This document shows positions 1-10,959 of a stretch of DNA of 64,000 bases, one piece after another. Below the pieces are notes generated by a model. The model was not told the origin of the DNA. It searched no databases and saw only the letters and a list, made by a program, of their open reading frames with translations. A program made the translations under genes and the position numbers. Every line of letters starts with the position of its first letter. The first letter of the stretch is position 1. This DNA is from Acheta domesticus (lineage: Eukaryota > Arthropoda > Insecta > Orthoptera > Gryllidae), in the NCBI GenBank assembly GCA_031308135.1, contig JAHLJT010000631.1, positions 1,527,371 to 1,591,370 of the forward strand, read 5' to 3'.

Positions 1-300
1 CACTCACTCATTCACTCATTCACTCATTCACTCACTCACTCATTCACTCACTCACTCATTCACTCACTCACTCATTCACTCACTCACTCATTCACTCACT
101 CACTCATTCACTCACTCACTCATTCACTCACTCACTCATTCACTCACTCACTCATTCACTCACTCACTCATTCACTCACTCACTCATTCACTCACTCACT
201 CATTCACTCACTCACTCATTCACTCACTCACTCATTCACTCACTCACTCATTCACTCACTCACTCATTCACTCACTCATTCACTCTCTCACTCACTCATC
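1..300. repeat. CACT/CATT tandem array (4-bp motif, 16-bp higher-order unit)
   Basis: About 300 bp of near-perfect tandem repeat. The basic word is CACT; every fourth word is CATT, giving a regular 16-bp unit CATTCACTCACTCACT. The first ~40 bp has a shorter spacing of the CATT words and the last ~30 bp starts to degrade. It runs off the left window edge, so its full length is unknown. All frames look repetitive and no coding function is implied. Confidence 0.97.
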
Positions 301-425
301 TCCGTCCTTCGCTGTCAGACGCTCGCTCACTCGCTCGCTCACTGACCCACTCGCTCGCCCTCTCAATCTGTGGTATCCGTGGTATCTCAATCCTTTCGCT
401 GTGTCAGTAGCTCGCTCACTCAGTT
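301..425. repeat. degenerate CTCGCTCACT skirt of the tandem array
   Basis: The array decays into irregular CTCGCTCACTCG words interspersed with unique sequence, as expected at the edge of a satellite or microsatellite. A CTCGCTCACTCAG word is still visible near 410. Confidence 0.75.
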
Positions 426-619
426 AAGTAATTTTCTATTCCTCGAGGACACAGGAAATAGAAATATTCAGTAGGTATCGGACAGTACGTATTATGGATT
501 TTCTATTCTAGCTATTTGGTCTTATTGCTTCGACCCTTCACGTTTTATATTGGAGTGACTCTTAATTTGTAGTAAACTAGGATACAGCTGAGAAAAAATA
601 TATTAAACGTGTGTTTATG

Positions 620-889
620 CCGGGGTGAATCCAGCCGATCGTTTTGGAGGGAGCCATCATCGATTTTTGTTATATAATAAATATATTTGTTATTATAGTG
701 TATATTATTGAAATGTACATGCGATAATATACAATATTATTTTAACATAATTACATAATTTTAATATAAATATTTAAAGCCTACATAAAGATTTAAATAT
801 GCCTTATCAAGGAAGTTAAATAACGAAAACTCTAGGCGTTTTGGAGATGGCTATGATCTCCCCCCCACCCCCACCGTGATCCGCCACTG
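620..889 (+). mobile_element. hAT-type MITE, family H1, with perfect 8-bp TSD
   Basis: A 270-bp AT-rich element flanked by TGTTTATG at 612-619 and again at 890-897, a perfect 8-bp duplication as expected of hAT transposition. The right end reads inward as CAGTGGCGGATCAC; the left end (CCGGGGTGAATCCAGCC) is a mutated version of the same terminus. The segment after the left end (AGCCGATCGTTTT, then GATTTTTGTTA and AATAAATAT) matches the copies at 16048-16510 and, inverted, 45300-45428. There is no coding capacity. Family placement as hAT rests on the TSD length and CAGTGGCG-like ends. Confidence 0.88.
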
Positions 890-897
890 TGTTTATG

Positions 898-1375
898 GTT
901 CCGCAGATCTTTCAAACGAAGGGTTTTACACACAATAGGCCTTACATGTAAGAAATATAAATACCGCGAAGAAAAAAGAAGCGGTTTCGCGAACTTCCCC
1001 TACCGCTCAACAGCGAGCAGCGAGCGTTTATCATCAAAAAGTATAATTCACCAAACAGAATAAGATCACGATTCCCTAAGGACTTCCATCGACCACCTTA
1101 AATCATTTACCTATTCCCCCTAAGCTATTTAAAATCCCACCCGCTAACACCCTTTAAAAATTAATCACAAATAACTCGAAAAACTGACCTCTGCAGTTTC
1201 AATTCTCTGTCTAATAAAATGAATTATCAAACCCCTGAGAAAGGAGGTAACGCATGCAGATGTCCATCCCTAAAAGTTAATGTGTAATATTTATGTATTA
1301 TGAACATCCGTGAAAGGCAGAAATGCCGAGCAGGCAGAAATAAATTTTTTAAAAAAGGCGTTTATCATCCGCCAG
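898..1375. other. unassigned AT-rich intergenic DNA
   Basis: No repeat family, long open frame or RNA gene recognised. A short run of CCCGCTAACACCC-like pyrimidine DNA near 1137 is the only compositional feature. Confidence 0.6.
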
Positions 1376-1720
1376 ATGATCTGCTCCACCTCCCACGCGT
1401 CCTCCGCTTGCTTCTCTCGTTCGCCGGCCATCCGCCCGCCCACTGACCCGTCTGCCCGCCCACCCGACTGTCCCCCACTCGCTGCTGCTTGTTTTTGATC
1501 GCGCGGAGTTCGCGCTTCAGTGGACATTGGCGGCGGTGGGTTCTTTGCTTCGGGGAGAGGCCGGGGCGGCGGTTCGGCGTGAAGGGACGCGGGAAGAAAA
1601 CGCGCAGGCAGGACGAAGCGATGCCGCGTGACACGCGGTGGCTGCCGGAACTCAAACGTTGACGAACGGCGGTGGCGCCGAGGAGGCAGGAAATTGTTAC
1701 ATCAAGTAGTTTCACTGTGC
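1376..1720. other. GC- and CpG-rich island
   Basis: An abrupt rise in G+C, with many CpG dinucleotides, inside AT-rich DNA. Overlapping open frames occur on both strands here, which is what stop-poor GC-rich DNA gives by chance. There is no Kozak-ATG plus splice-donor pairing or recognisable protein motif. It could be an unmethylated regulatory island, but nothing in the sequence proves that. Confidence 0.4.
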
Positions 1721-1954
1721 GCGCGTTTTGTTGAGCACTCCTTTTGCTTGTAGTGGTAGGAGTAGAATTGATGATCGTTACTATTTTGTTAGCAGTGCAG
1801 AAAAATAAAATCAGCGGTGTTTTTACCGTTGATATTGATTTTCTATAACTCGGGAACAAAATTTTTGCTAATTTCTATTTTTCTAAAATAATAATTTTTC
1901 TAAATCATTTTTCTTGTTTTTCAAATGTTTCCCTTTCGTTCTAGGCCTCAAAAA

Positions 1955-2025
1955 ATGTGCGCAGATAATATCTTCCCCCACACGTCATATACAGTTTTTA
2001 CTGTTTTTTGACCAAATAAATTTTA
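1955..2025 (+). repeat. dispersed 3'-tail repeat, family D (copy 1)
   Basis: The stretch ATGTGCGCAG, then CCCCCACACGTCATATACAG, then TTTTTACTGTTTT and ACCAAATAAA recurs almost base for base at 34156-34229. Related versions occur at 34560-34630 and, inverted, 43611-43672. The ACAGTTTTTACTGT core is partly palindromic and the element ends in an AATAAA-like A-rich tail, which suggests the 3' end of a retroposon. The source element is not identified. Confidence 0.7.
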
Positions 2026-2035
2026 AAAAAAGTAT

Positions 2036-4619
2036 CCAGCGTAGTTCGGTCACCTATTGGCTCGTTGCAGGAAAACGGTAAAGGTTTTTTTGAGGATCAA
2101 TTTTTCTCCTTGAATTCTTTTCGAAGAACGATTTCTTTCATGATTTTTTGAATGAAAGAAGTAAACTAATCGTGCAATAATAATTCTAATTCCTTTTCAT
2201 TTTCAAGCAATACAAATTTATAAATTCCGTCATTTCTGTAATCTTAATTTTATTGGCCTGTAAGTAGAGTGAAGAGTTCCTACATTACTTCTGTGTGGCT
2301 GAATACATATGTTAACTGAGAGTTGCTTAAACGTGCAATTCTCTACTGGTTTTATTGCGAACAATAATGTCAGGGAACGTTCTGACCGACACGACAAATG
2401 TACGGTTGATGCCAGCGCATATGCAAACCTCGTTTATCTTCATACTCGCTTATCAGAACAAACGTTGCCCTCGCACTGTAAGAGTAAATCGCTCTGGCAG
2501 ATTTGTAAGACAGCAACCGGCGCGCAGTAATTAGATCCTTTGAACGCAACGAATGATCGGTAATAATGCAAGTTTCCAGCGCGGAGAATAAGCATAAAAT
2601 AAAGTGATCGTAATCCGCAAGACACAAAGCAGTGACGTTGTTTTTATTTCAGGCGTGAAAGTCTGACCAAGTAGAGCAGGCTCTTGGAGCAGTGTTTTGC
2701 TCGGCGAAAAGAAGGCTGAGTATTGAAAGCCCACAATAGACAGTGGCACAGCCAAGGGGACGGGAAAGGAAGGTTCCTCACAAACTCAACATTGTTTTGT
2801 AATTTTACCCAATTTATTCTAAACAAACAATTACCACATATTGATCGAATCACATTCCAAATGAGAATTTCCATTAAGTCCTAGTGGACTGTATTCTCAA
2901 AAGTCTAATATTTCTTCAATGAATTTGTGGAGGGAGAGAGGATTTAAACTGATTATCGCCTCCATCAATTAATTGTGTATCCACCCTGGAAAATAGTATC
3001 TAACTAGAGTGTGTATGTAAGATTAGTATGTGAAATGTAATGGCAAACCTCTCTTCAATTTTATCGAATTGTCAGTAGTCTTACTCTATTATTTTCTCCA
3101 ATGAACGTGCCATGAAATTATAGTTTTCAAAACGCTGACAGCAGAAACTCACAAAAACATACGAAGTAAATGGGTATAACACGGAATGAATGTGAGACAA
3201 CCTTAGTTGCCTCCTTTGCGACAGGACTATTTCGTCCAATTATTTGGCTATCTTTCAGCGAATGTTGAAATGATGCTTGCTTTTGTTTCAGTTATTAACC
3301 TGTGCGACTTTGTCGACTAACGTACGGAATAAAAATTATGAAAAATATAACTTGTTATCTTCGAGAATTTATCAAAACAGATTGAAACATTGATAGAGTG
3401 CGAATCCAAGTTTTTTATCATTTCAAATTATTTGGTGAATATTGTATGAAATGCATTTTCCTGTTCTTCAAAGAACACATTTTAAAACTAAATTACTTAG
3501 CATTTTTCATAATTTGAATGTTTGCCGATGCCAATAATTTTTAATTCACTCTGCCACATCTCTCCTTTGTTTTTTGTTTTTTAATTGATGTCATGAAACA
3601 TGTTTCATAAAATTTCTTTGGGTACATTATTCATTTTTTTAAAATTGAATTCTTATAATTGCTTCCCATTTCTTATAATTCGAACTTATAATTGCTTCAC
3701 AAAAGGTTTTGTTTGGTTTTGATTTTAGCTGATTATGGCACTTAATTAGCTTGGCTCTCCGGCGTGTATTTCCATGTAAACTACTTTAATTTCTCCTGTG
3801 CAAGTTCATAATCAAAATAAATTTAAACAGAATACATGTACCTGGGATGTCCATTATGGAGCATCCAAAAGGAATCAATAGAAGTGCTTTATTAAAATGT
3901 ATACTCCATGATAAAATTAAATTTAATTATCGGTAATCTAATGAAGAAAGTCGTAACAAATCATGTTATGTTGAAACGTCAGAGCAGTATTTCACAGCGT
4001 TTCAACACTGTAGATGCTTTGCAACCCTCAAACACGTTTTTGTTGTTGTTGTTGTTTTTGTTTTGTTTTTCTTTCTAGAATGCTTGAGAATATTTTAGAA
4101 GCATCAGGATAAAGATAACGCAAATTGATTCGTCTTGTCAAATGAGCTATTGGTTGCCTTTGTATGTGCCTTAAAGCGACCCCAAAACGAATTTTAGACG
4201 CAGACTTTCTTGAAATTTCTCCGGAAGGGCCCGAAAAAACTATCACTTCCGTACCAGGAGACATACTCGCGACAAATGACCTTCACCTGCCTGAAGAGGT
4301 CTAACTGCGACCACCGGAGGGTCACGGCCATTCCCATTACCATACGGTCATTCCCGATTCCTATTCGTATAATTATATTGTGTTAAGATTCCGTAACTTC
4401 CTTGCGAAATGGTAAATGTTCATTACGGAACAAATTCCCCAACAGAACGGAGAGCGAGACATGGGATGAGTCGCGGTCTCACGTCACTCTCACTCGCTCG
4501 CTCGCGCCGGCTGTTGCGAGGCGCCCCTTCGCCGCCCGAGAGTTTCCCGTGAGAGGAGAGAGGAGGCGGGAGCGTTACGCGGTGCCAGGCTCCAGAAACA
4601 AGCGCTTTGGCCAACGCTG
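2036..4619. other. unassigned DNA; GC-rich patch at 4480-4619
   Basis: AT-rich sequence with no recognised gene or repeat up to about 4400, apart from a short (TTG)n run near 4038-4062. From about 4480 the sequence becomes CpG-rich and runs into the piggyBac-type MITE. Open frames here are short and carry no motif I recognise. Confidence 0.5.
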
Positions 4620-4623
4620 TTAA

Positions 4624-5256
4624 CCTCCGGCGGGCGCGTCCCACCATACGCCGCCAGCAAGCGCGTGCGGCACTCCGTACCGAGTTTATCATCTTCGATC
4701 TTCGCGTCAATAGTTATTACTTTTGTAAGGGAATGCGAAGGAAATATTCTTTATTTATGTGTTGAGCATTTTATTTCAAAATAACTAACTAAATACCAAA
4801 CGAAATAAGAATATTAATAAGTATCTGATCCATCACTCGCTCCCTCAGTGTCTTGGTATGTGTTATATGTCCGGGAATGAATACGGGACAAACGTGCCTT
4901 CTAACCTTTCTTCGGATACAACGTATTTGAATTAGTAGTTAGTACTCCAAATTCTGTGTCGTAAAGCTCAATAACAAAACTGCAGTAAGAATTCTAAAGG
5001 ATAAAATATGCACACATTATACTTCCATGACAAGGCGCGTGCTGTATGGAGTGCCGCAGCCGTTACAGAGTTCGGATTACTAATGAATAACGGTCGATCG
5101 GCAGAGTATAAAATCGTGATCAGAATGTCATCTAGTTGAAAATATAATCAACGAAGAATAACTATGAACTCCATAGCGCAACACAAATTATTTTTCACGA
5201 AATCAACAAAAATGGAAGAATGCGGCACTGAGTGCCGCTATGCGCCCGCAGGAGGG
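4624..5256 (+). mobile_element. piggyBac-type MITE with TTAA target duplication (copy 1)
   Basis: Flanked on both sides by TTAA (4620-4623 and 5257-5260), the hallmark of piggyBac insertion. The ends are inverted: left CCTCCGGCGGGCGCG, right (read inward) CCCTCCTGCGGGCGCAT. Just inside the right end is a palindromic CGGCACTGAGTGCCG. The body (~630 bp) has no transposase frame, so it is non-autonomous. A second, inverted and interrupted copy lies at 26938-28420 and matches over the whole body, which confirms the boundaries independently. Confidence 0.88.
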
Positions 5257-5389
5257 TTAAAGTGCAGATCATTTGTCTTGATGTTTTTGTACCTTCTTAC
5301 CACCTTTACAGGTTTGAATGACACAATAGTCGAACCTCGACGAAATATCGCGAAATTCTCTCCCACAGAAAGAAATGATACTTTTATTA

Positions 5390-5730
5390 CACTGTCAGAA
5401 ATTTCCGCATTACTTTAATGTAGATTAAGTTGAAGTAATTATTATGAACGCACTTTAAATTTAATGTACACGTGTGCAATTGGACGGAAAAATTAAGGTT
5501 TCATGGTCACATATGGAAGGAATCTAGATATACAAGTGACTATAAATTCACGAGATAAATGATAAGAAGCGGGCGAAACGGGAGAACCTTCACATTGAAT
5601 ATGCACAGATTTTTAACGTGTACCTTAAATTTAATGTACAAGTATATTAAGTGATTTTAATGTATACTGTTACCTTCTTTCATGTATAATACATTAATCT
5701 ACATTAAATTTAATGTCATTTCTGACAGTG
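5390..5730. mobile_element. TA-flanked MITE with CACTGTCAGAAAT ends
   Basis: Inverted termini CACTGTCAGAAAT at both ends, followed on each side by a shared inner block containing TTTAATGTAGATTAA, and flanked by TA on both sides (5388-5389, 5731-5732). The interior (341 bp in all) repeats the word TTTAATGTACA several times and has no coding capacity. TA duplication is typical of the Tc1/mariner superfamily; the specific family is not identified. Confidence 0.78.
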
Positions 5731-5732
5731 TA

Positions 5733-7450
5733 GGTTAAAAATTAAACAATGAAAGGAAAAATAGAGAAATCAAAAAGGAAAGTAGTTAAAGGTTGAAAAA
5801 TTGTCACTAATGGGGAGGACAGAATGGAAATCGATTCGTAAAATAAGTGCGACAGAGACTGAGTGCGACAAAAATACGCAAACATTTACACGAATATGGA
5901 ACATTTGTCGGTACACACAGGATTGTATTTAAATTTTTTACACGGCTGATATTGGACGGCGTATCTCCTCCTTAATTTGCGAAATTATAAAAACTTCTTG
6001 AGTGAAGAATAGATTGTTATAGAAGCGTGTGTACGGATTTGAGAAAAGAACGACGGCTGATAATTTAGCAACGTTTGCGAACCATGTTTCTTGTAGTTTC
6101 GATGTGATGTATTAGGATAATGTTAGCCCTTTTTTGTGTGTCGATACATTACATTTTTTTAATATCTTGTAAAGCATTTTCGGCCGCGTTGCGGCCATCC
6201 TATGTGAAATTTATGGTAGATAAACGGCCTATGAGATACCATTTTCTTCATCTGAGAGAATCATAAACCCTAAATCACTTCTACTACCATGATAATTAAT
6301 ACAGATCAAAGGAAATACAGCCATTGACGCTCGCGCATTTAAGGGAAAGTACGGCAGTAAATTCTGAAACTTTATTCACCGGAGAAGTAGGTGAGTCAGA
6401 AATATAGTCAGCTATATTATCGCCTTTTGTTCGGTCAAATTATATAACGTTAAGCATTGTTTAAAGGAGGAGGGCTAGTTGGTCATTTCGCTAGACAGCG
6501 ACTGGAGTCTCGTGGAACCCAACGGACACCGCGAAAGATATCGCATGTCGTAGGACAGCGGGCCGTCCTGTCCCGTTTGTCCTGTTCGCTTCAAGGTGCG
6601 AGTCAGAACACGAGGCAGTTCGGAGATAAGGGCGCCGCGCAGCAGACAGACAGCATACGTAGCTTTGGGTGACTTATGGTCCAATTAAAATAAGTTGGTG
6701 ATTGGCAGTTGTGCTTCTGAAGCTGATGCTTCATGTATTATGAGTATATGATCTGGTTAGTTTTATAAGTATTAATTTCAAGTGATTATTTGTGCGTTTC
6801 GGGAACACGTGTTCAGTGGTACGCAACCTGTCAATGTCGTTCCTTTTCACTCGCAATTGTCAATCGCCAACTTTTTTTTTAATCGGTCTCTAGTTCTCTT
6901 ATTTCACCATAAGGATACCAATAACTGAAACTTGATTCTGATATATTTTCTCTAACTTAACATTGTTTCGTATTCCCTTTCTTTTTTCATAAAGGGGTTG
7001 GAGGGATTTTCCGGCTACAGACCCTTCGTAGATGGAAAGCTAAGTGAGAGTGTTTCTGAAATATTTCTCACTTAAGAGTTGTGCATACGATAAGAGAAAT
7101 AGTAAACAAGGGGTAAAAAGGGTGGGAGGAACAAAAAGTGAACAAAATTAATTTAAAAAACAATCTAAAATGAACAGTAAACATATGTATGTACACTGCG
7201 GTTTTGATAATAATACGTACATTACACTTAGAGATCTAAATTCATTTCTGGATGGGTGATCGATGCCTAAGATTCTACAGCCTGCGGGCTCCAGTGGACG
7301 AGAAGCAGGCTCCGGGCCCCAGAACCCTGTGCAGAATATTTCCATGGCAGGCGCGACCTCGGACGCTGACTCGTAAAAATAGCGGCGCTGTGGCACGCTG
7401 CTGATACTACTAGCCAGCAGCCGCCAATCCATCACAGGGGTTCTCCAACT
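5733..7450. other. unassigned intergenic DNA
   Basis: No gene or repeat family recognised. A mildly GC-rich patch at 6470-6670 has short open frames on both strands with no recognisable motif. Confidence 0.5.
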
Positions 7451-7451
7451 A

Positions 7452-7663
7452 CCTCCGCCGCCCCCGCCGCCCCAGCGCCCGCCGCCTCCAATCCATCTCT
7501 GACACCGCCACTCCCGCCGCCGCCACCCCCGCCGCCGCCGCCGCCACTCCCCCCCGCGCCGCCACCCCCCCGCCGCCACCACCACCCCCGCCGCCACCAC
7601 CACCCCCGCCGCCGCCACCACCACCACCGCCGCCACCACCCCCGCCGCCGCCGCCACCCTGCC
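7452..7663. repeat. CCG/CCACC trinucleotide-like C-rich tract
   Basis: About 210 bp made of CCGCCGCCACCACCCCCGCC-like words on the plus strand. It is open in several frames on both strands and would encode Pro/Pro-rich or Gly/Trp/Arg-rich strings, a compositional artefact rather than protein evidence. The minus strand has many GG and GGG runs, so G-quadruplex formation is plausible. Confidence 0.9.
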
Positions 7664-9584
7664 GCAGGAAGTGATATGGAGAAAACTATGTACTGAACAC
7701 ACCTCAACCCTATTTTAAATGAGAATTTATATTCAGAGAAGATCATTCTTTATCTACTAGTAACTTCTTATTTGAATATCCAAGAATACCACAAATTCCC
7801 AAATTGAGCATTAAACGACCAATTTGTATATATTTTTGTTCTAATGCTGTAATAGGCATTTTCAGATACTCTAAACGGATATTCATTCATATAATCAAGA
7901 CTGGAAATGAGTTATTAATTAATATTGAGTAATAAAGTCGAAAGAGAAAGTTATAATTCTTTAAAATCCGACTTTTCCTTATCACTGAGCGTAATAAAAT
8001 GAACCAAACATACGAACTTTATAAAACGTCTGTATTTTTAAGAGGCTTCGGGAGCGGAGCGAGGAGGGGATGAATCCGGGAAGTCGCGTTGGGCGCCTCG
8101 CCAGCGCTCTTATCGGTTTGCGTCAGCGCGGCCTCCGAAAAACAAAGCAAAGAGGCGCGCGAGATGGATAAAAGTGACAGAAATGTATTCCAAAAGGACG
8201 AAAACCCGGGCGTGCGTCGTGTTTCGATAACGGGTTCCTGGAAGTGGAGGGAGCTGACTTCTTTCGGTTGGCTACCGTGTTTGGAATATTTCGGGCAACT
8301 TCCTTATTCCACATGCCGTTCTCGTATTCGTGGTTAAAGACAAGTTGTGGGATGTCTAGAAACGAGTGATGCCGGCGAGGTGGGTTGATCCTGATGTGAT
8401 GAATCGACAGCTGGGGCTTGTGCTTTCTACCTCTGTAGAGCACGAAGCATTGAAAAGCTTCGTAAGAAAACTTCTATTGCTGATGGTTGACTAAAACAAA
8501 TTTATCCCAGTGATGGAAAACATAAGATTTTAAGTCAGTTTGCTTTATTATATAAACTATATGAAATTGTTTTAATACAAATTTTGAAACACTAATATTA
8601 ATTTTTTAATAACACGTAATCATTAGAATAAATTGATTAATTTTTAATCAATTTATTCTATTGACAAATGGATAATAATATTACACAAGTATGCATGTCT
8701 CTGAAGAATGCCATGTACTTATCATCATTGCTTGCAGTAGTGAATTCTAATGAGAACTAGTTACATAAACTAACTTATCTTGTGCATTTCTATTGCCTTT
8801 TTTGCTCTCACGTACCATACTATCTACTTATTTTTTCGCTATTTTGATATGAGAAGCCTTTTCAATCTAATGTTTTCAGGAAGAAAATTGAAAAGCTTCA
8901 TAGAAAAATAAACAGTCTAGTATGAATGAGTAGAAAAAATGACGAAGTTACGCAAAGCGGAAACAACATAATATTACCTTTTGAAATAGAACAGTATGTT
9001 TATCGCTACGTGCACTCTCTATGTAGGGCGGCATAGATATTAGCTACTCAAGGAAGTGCATCTGAGAGAGCCGTTTAAGACAATCGGGACATGCTATCGC
9101 ATCCCGTTTCGAGAACCATTCACTGAGAATTAAATTCCCATATAACTCAACACCAATCACGACAGCCGTTAGTGACAAAGGCACCTGACAGCACCGATAG
9201 AAGGCAGTGAACGACCCTTTATCACTGCGCTTCGGGCCCTCTGGCGTTCAAGTCCTCTCTCTTCGTGAAGCAACTCCCCTCTGCAGAGGGAAGGGGGCGA
9301 CGCGAATACTTGCAATGGGAAGGAATTTTATTTGGTATTATCAAGTGATTTAACACTTTTTTTTCATCTAACTTAGACATATGAAATTTCAAGGCCGTCA
9401 ATAACTTCATTGGTAATAGAAGATTATGCGTTTTGGGAAACGTTTCGCGTCTATAAAAGATTATAATATTTATTATTTTTAGAAATTTAATACGAAGATT
9501 AATTATTTTTCAGTTCATTGTTTAGGACAACCACAATAAATACATCCAAAAAAATTTATATCATAATTTTATCCTGTGAAATCT
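7664..9584. other. unassigned intergenic DNA with one short hairpin
   Basis: No recognised gene. A moderately GC-rich stretch at 8040-8440 has overlapping frames on both strands. The one clear structure is the perfect inverted repeat at 8624-8660, listed separately. Confidence 0.5.
8624..8660. repeat. perfect 17-bp inverted repeat, 3-nt loop
   Basis: TAGAATAAATTGATTAA, a loop TTT, then its exact reverse complement. The outer TA on each side would fit the relic of a very small palindromic TA-inserting element, but no second copy was seen. Confidence 0.85.
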
Positions 9585-9618
9585 GACGTTTCGGAGAGAG
9601 TTCTATCTCCCTCGTCAG
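9585..9618 (-). ncRNA. hammerhead-ribozyme-like motif (copy 1)
   Basis: Read on the minus strand the segment has CTGACGA, then a stem II made of GGGAGA and TCTCTCC separated by a short loop (one bulge needed), then GAAAC and GTC. These are the conserved hammerhead core elements CUGANGA, GAAA and a GUC cleavage triplet. No loop separates GAAAC from GUC, so stem III could only form between two molecules through the self-complementary ACGU. I could not find a convincing stem I. Penelope-like elements and retrozymes are known carriers of such minimal hammerheads. A second CTGATGAG lies just upstream on the same strand (near 9630-9640). Confidence 0.5.
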
Positions 9619-9858
9619 GTACAACAGTCTCTCTCATCAGGTACAAGTCACGAATGATATTTACAATATTCGTTAATGTAAAGAAGAACTTTAAAATTAC
9701 AAAAATAAATAACTAAATCTATACCCAATTCAATGAAAGCTCACCTGTTATTATATTCTAGAAAACCAAATGGAATATACACAAAAACATTTCTGATTAA
9801 TTTAAGTACATGGTGGAGTGCAGTCAACTTCTCTCGTCTCTCCATTACTCCGTGAGTG

Positions 9859-10041
9859 TATACTGCGATTTTCGCAACTTGACACTGCATCTGACAGGAA
9901 TCGTTTGTTTCGCGTCCATCCAATCGGCTGCTTATATGTCGCTACAGTGACGTCATTATGGTGACGGTCAAGCTCTCGATTGGGTGAAACCGTCAACAGC
10001 TGATTCCTGTCAGAGGCAGAGTTACGAAAATCGCTGTCTAG
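9859..10041. mobile_element. hairpin MITE M1 (copy a)
   Basis: Ends read inward as TATACTGCGATTTTCG and ACAGCGATTTTCGTAAC. Next inside are GACAGGAATC and its complement GATTCCTGTC, and a centre holding TGACGTCA. The same order of blocks occurs at 46807-46984 and 59468-59637. Short, non-coding, with long partly complementary arms, so it fits a palindromic DNA-transposon derivative. A TA target is likely but the flanks are too diverged to be sure. Confidence 0.75.
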
Positions 10042-10186
10042 TGTCTGCTATAAACGGAAGGCGACAGTGTTCTTCCGACAATGTTACATCCGACTTCGAC
10101 CTACACTTCGTCTTGGGGGTTTCCCTTTCAAGGAATCTCCAAATTTCCACTATTGAGCTGCGCCCAAGCAGAGATAAGCTCCAGAG

Positions 10187-10412
10187 TGCGATTTTTATAA
10201 CTTTGCCCCTCAAGCCCCTATTACTATGATGGAATATGTCACGGTATTTCGCGTCTTTCTCAGTCCTGCCGCTAGATGTTGCATGATCGCAAGCAGTGCT
10301 TGATAGGTCGCGATCATGCGATATCTCGCGGCACGACAGAGAAAGACGCGAAATACCGTGACATATTCCATCATAGTAATAGGGGCTTGAGGGGCAAAGT
10401 TATGAAAATCGA
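10187..10412. mobile_element. hairpin MITE M2 (copy a), near-perfect palindrome
   Basis: A ~225-bp palindrome. The outer arm is GCGATTTTTATAACTTTGCC and its complement; the inner arm contains GGAATATGTCACGGTATTTC and its near-exact complement; the loop is about 17 bp (AAGCAGTGCTTGATAGG). Arm-to-arm identity is very high, which implies a young insertion or arm-to-arm gene conversion. The inner arm recurs in M3 elements with different outer ends. Confidence 0.88.
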
Positions 10413-10445
10413 CTATGAGCTTCCGACTTGTCTCTCAAAATGTCT

Positions 10446-10516
10446 AATAGTGTAGTGTAGTGCGTGCGTGCGTTCGTGCGTGCATTTGTATGTGTGTATG
10501 TATATGTGTGTGTCTA

Positions 10517-10556
<40 letters not shown>

Positions 10557-10668
10557 CGAAAGGTCAGTGGGGGCAATGATGAGGAAGGGAAGATCGCGAC
10601 CAGTCCATGGCATGCTGATAAGAATACAATTCCGGCATTCGCTTTGTATTGACGGAAGAAACCACGGA
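10446..10668 (-). mobile_element. SINE family C, internal fragment (minus strand)
   Basis: The reverse complement aligns with the middle of the family C SINE at 41641-42168: ACGGACTG/TCGCGA-like block, CTTCCTC block, then a CA-rich stretch and CACTACACTA. It lacks both the tRNA-like head and the 3' tail. Its CA-rich part has expanded into the dinucleotide repeat at 10519-10555. Confidence 0.7.
10519..10555. repeat. (TG)n microsatellite inside a SINE
   Basis: About 18 uninterrupted TG units, surrounded by imperfect TGTATG and TGCG words. It sits exactly where the family C SINE carries a GTGTACGTGTGCGTGTAAG-type stretch, so it probably arose by slippage inside the SINE. Confidence 0.95.
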
Positions 10669-10717
10669 TGACTAGTAATATAGGAAATAGCCTAAAATGA
10701 CTAGTAATATAGGAAAG

Positions 10718-10790
10718 GACACGCACTACACTTACGGGACTAATGACGTGAGTAGTCGAGGCGCCCGGAATCACAATCAATCAATCAACC
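10718..10790 (+). mobile_element. SINE family C, 3' end fragment
   Basis: Carries the family's 3' signature: CACTACACTTACGGGACTAA, then TGACGTGAGTAGT, GCGCCCGGAATCACAA and the terminal (TCAA)n tail. Only the last ~70 bp is present. It lies tail-out next to the inverted fragment at 10446-10668. Confidence 0.8.
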
Positions 10791-10959
10791 CTGCACACCT
10801 TGACGCGAACGACGTGGGAGCAGGGTTGTTATTGTTTTGCGTCCATGTTTTGAAGGCGTCAGCCTCCATTAGCGCCCCTCGCAGCGCAAGCTCCGTCTCC
10901 GCAGCAGCAGCAGCGTCCCCCGCTGCGCGCGTCGCTCGTCGTAAAGATTTTTATGGACC

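Noticed and set aside
1..300. CRISPR-like regular repeats
   Set aside because: Pure tandem repeat without spacers; the organism is eukaryotic by content.
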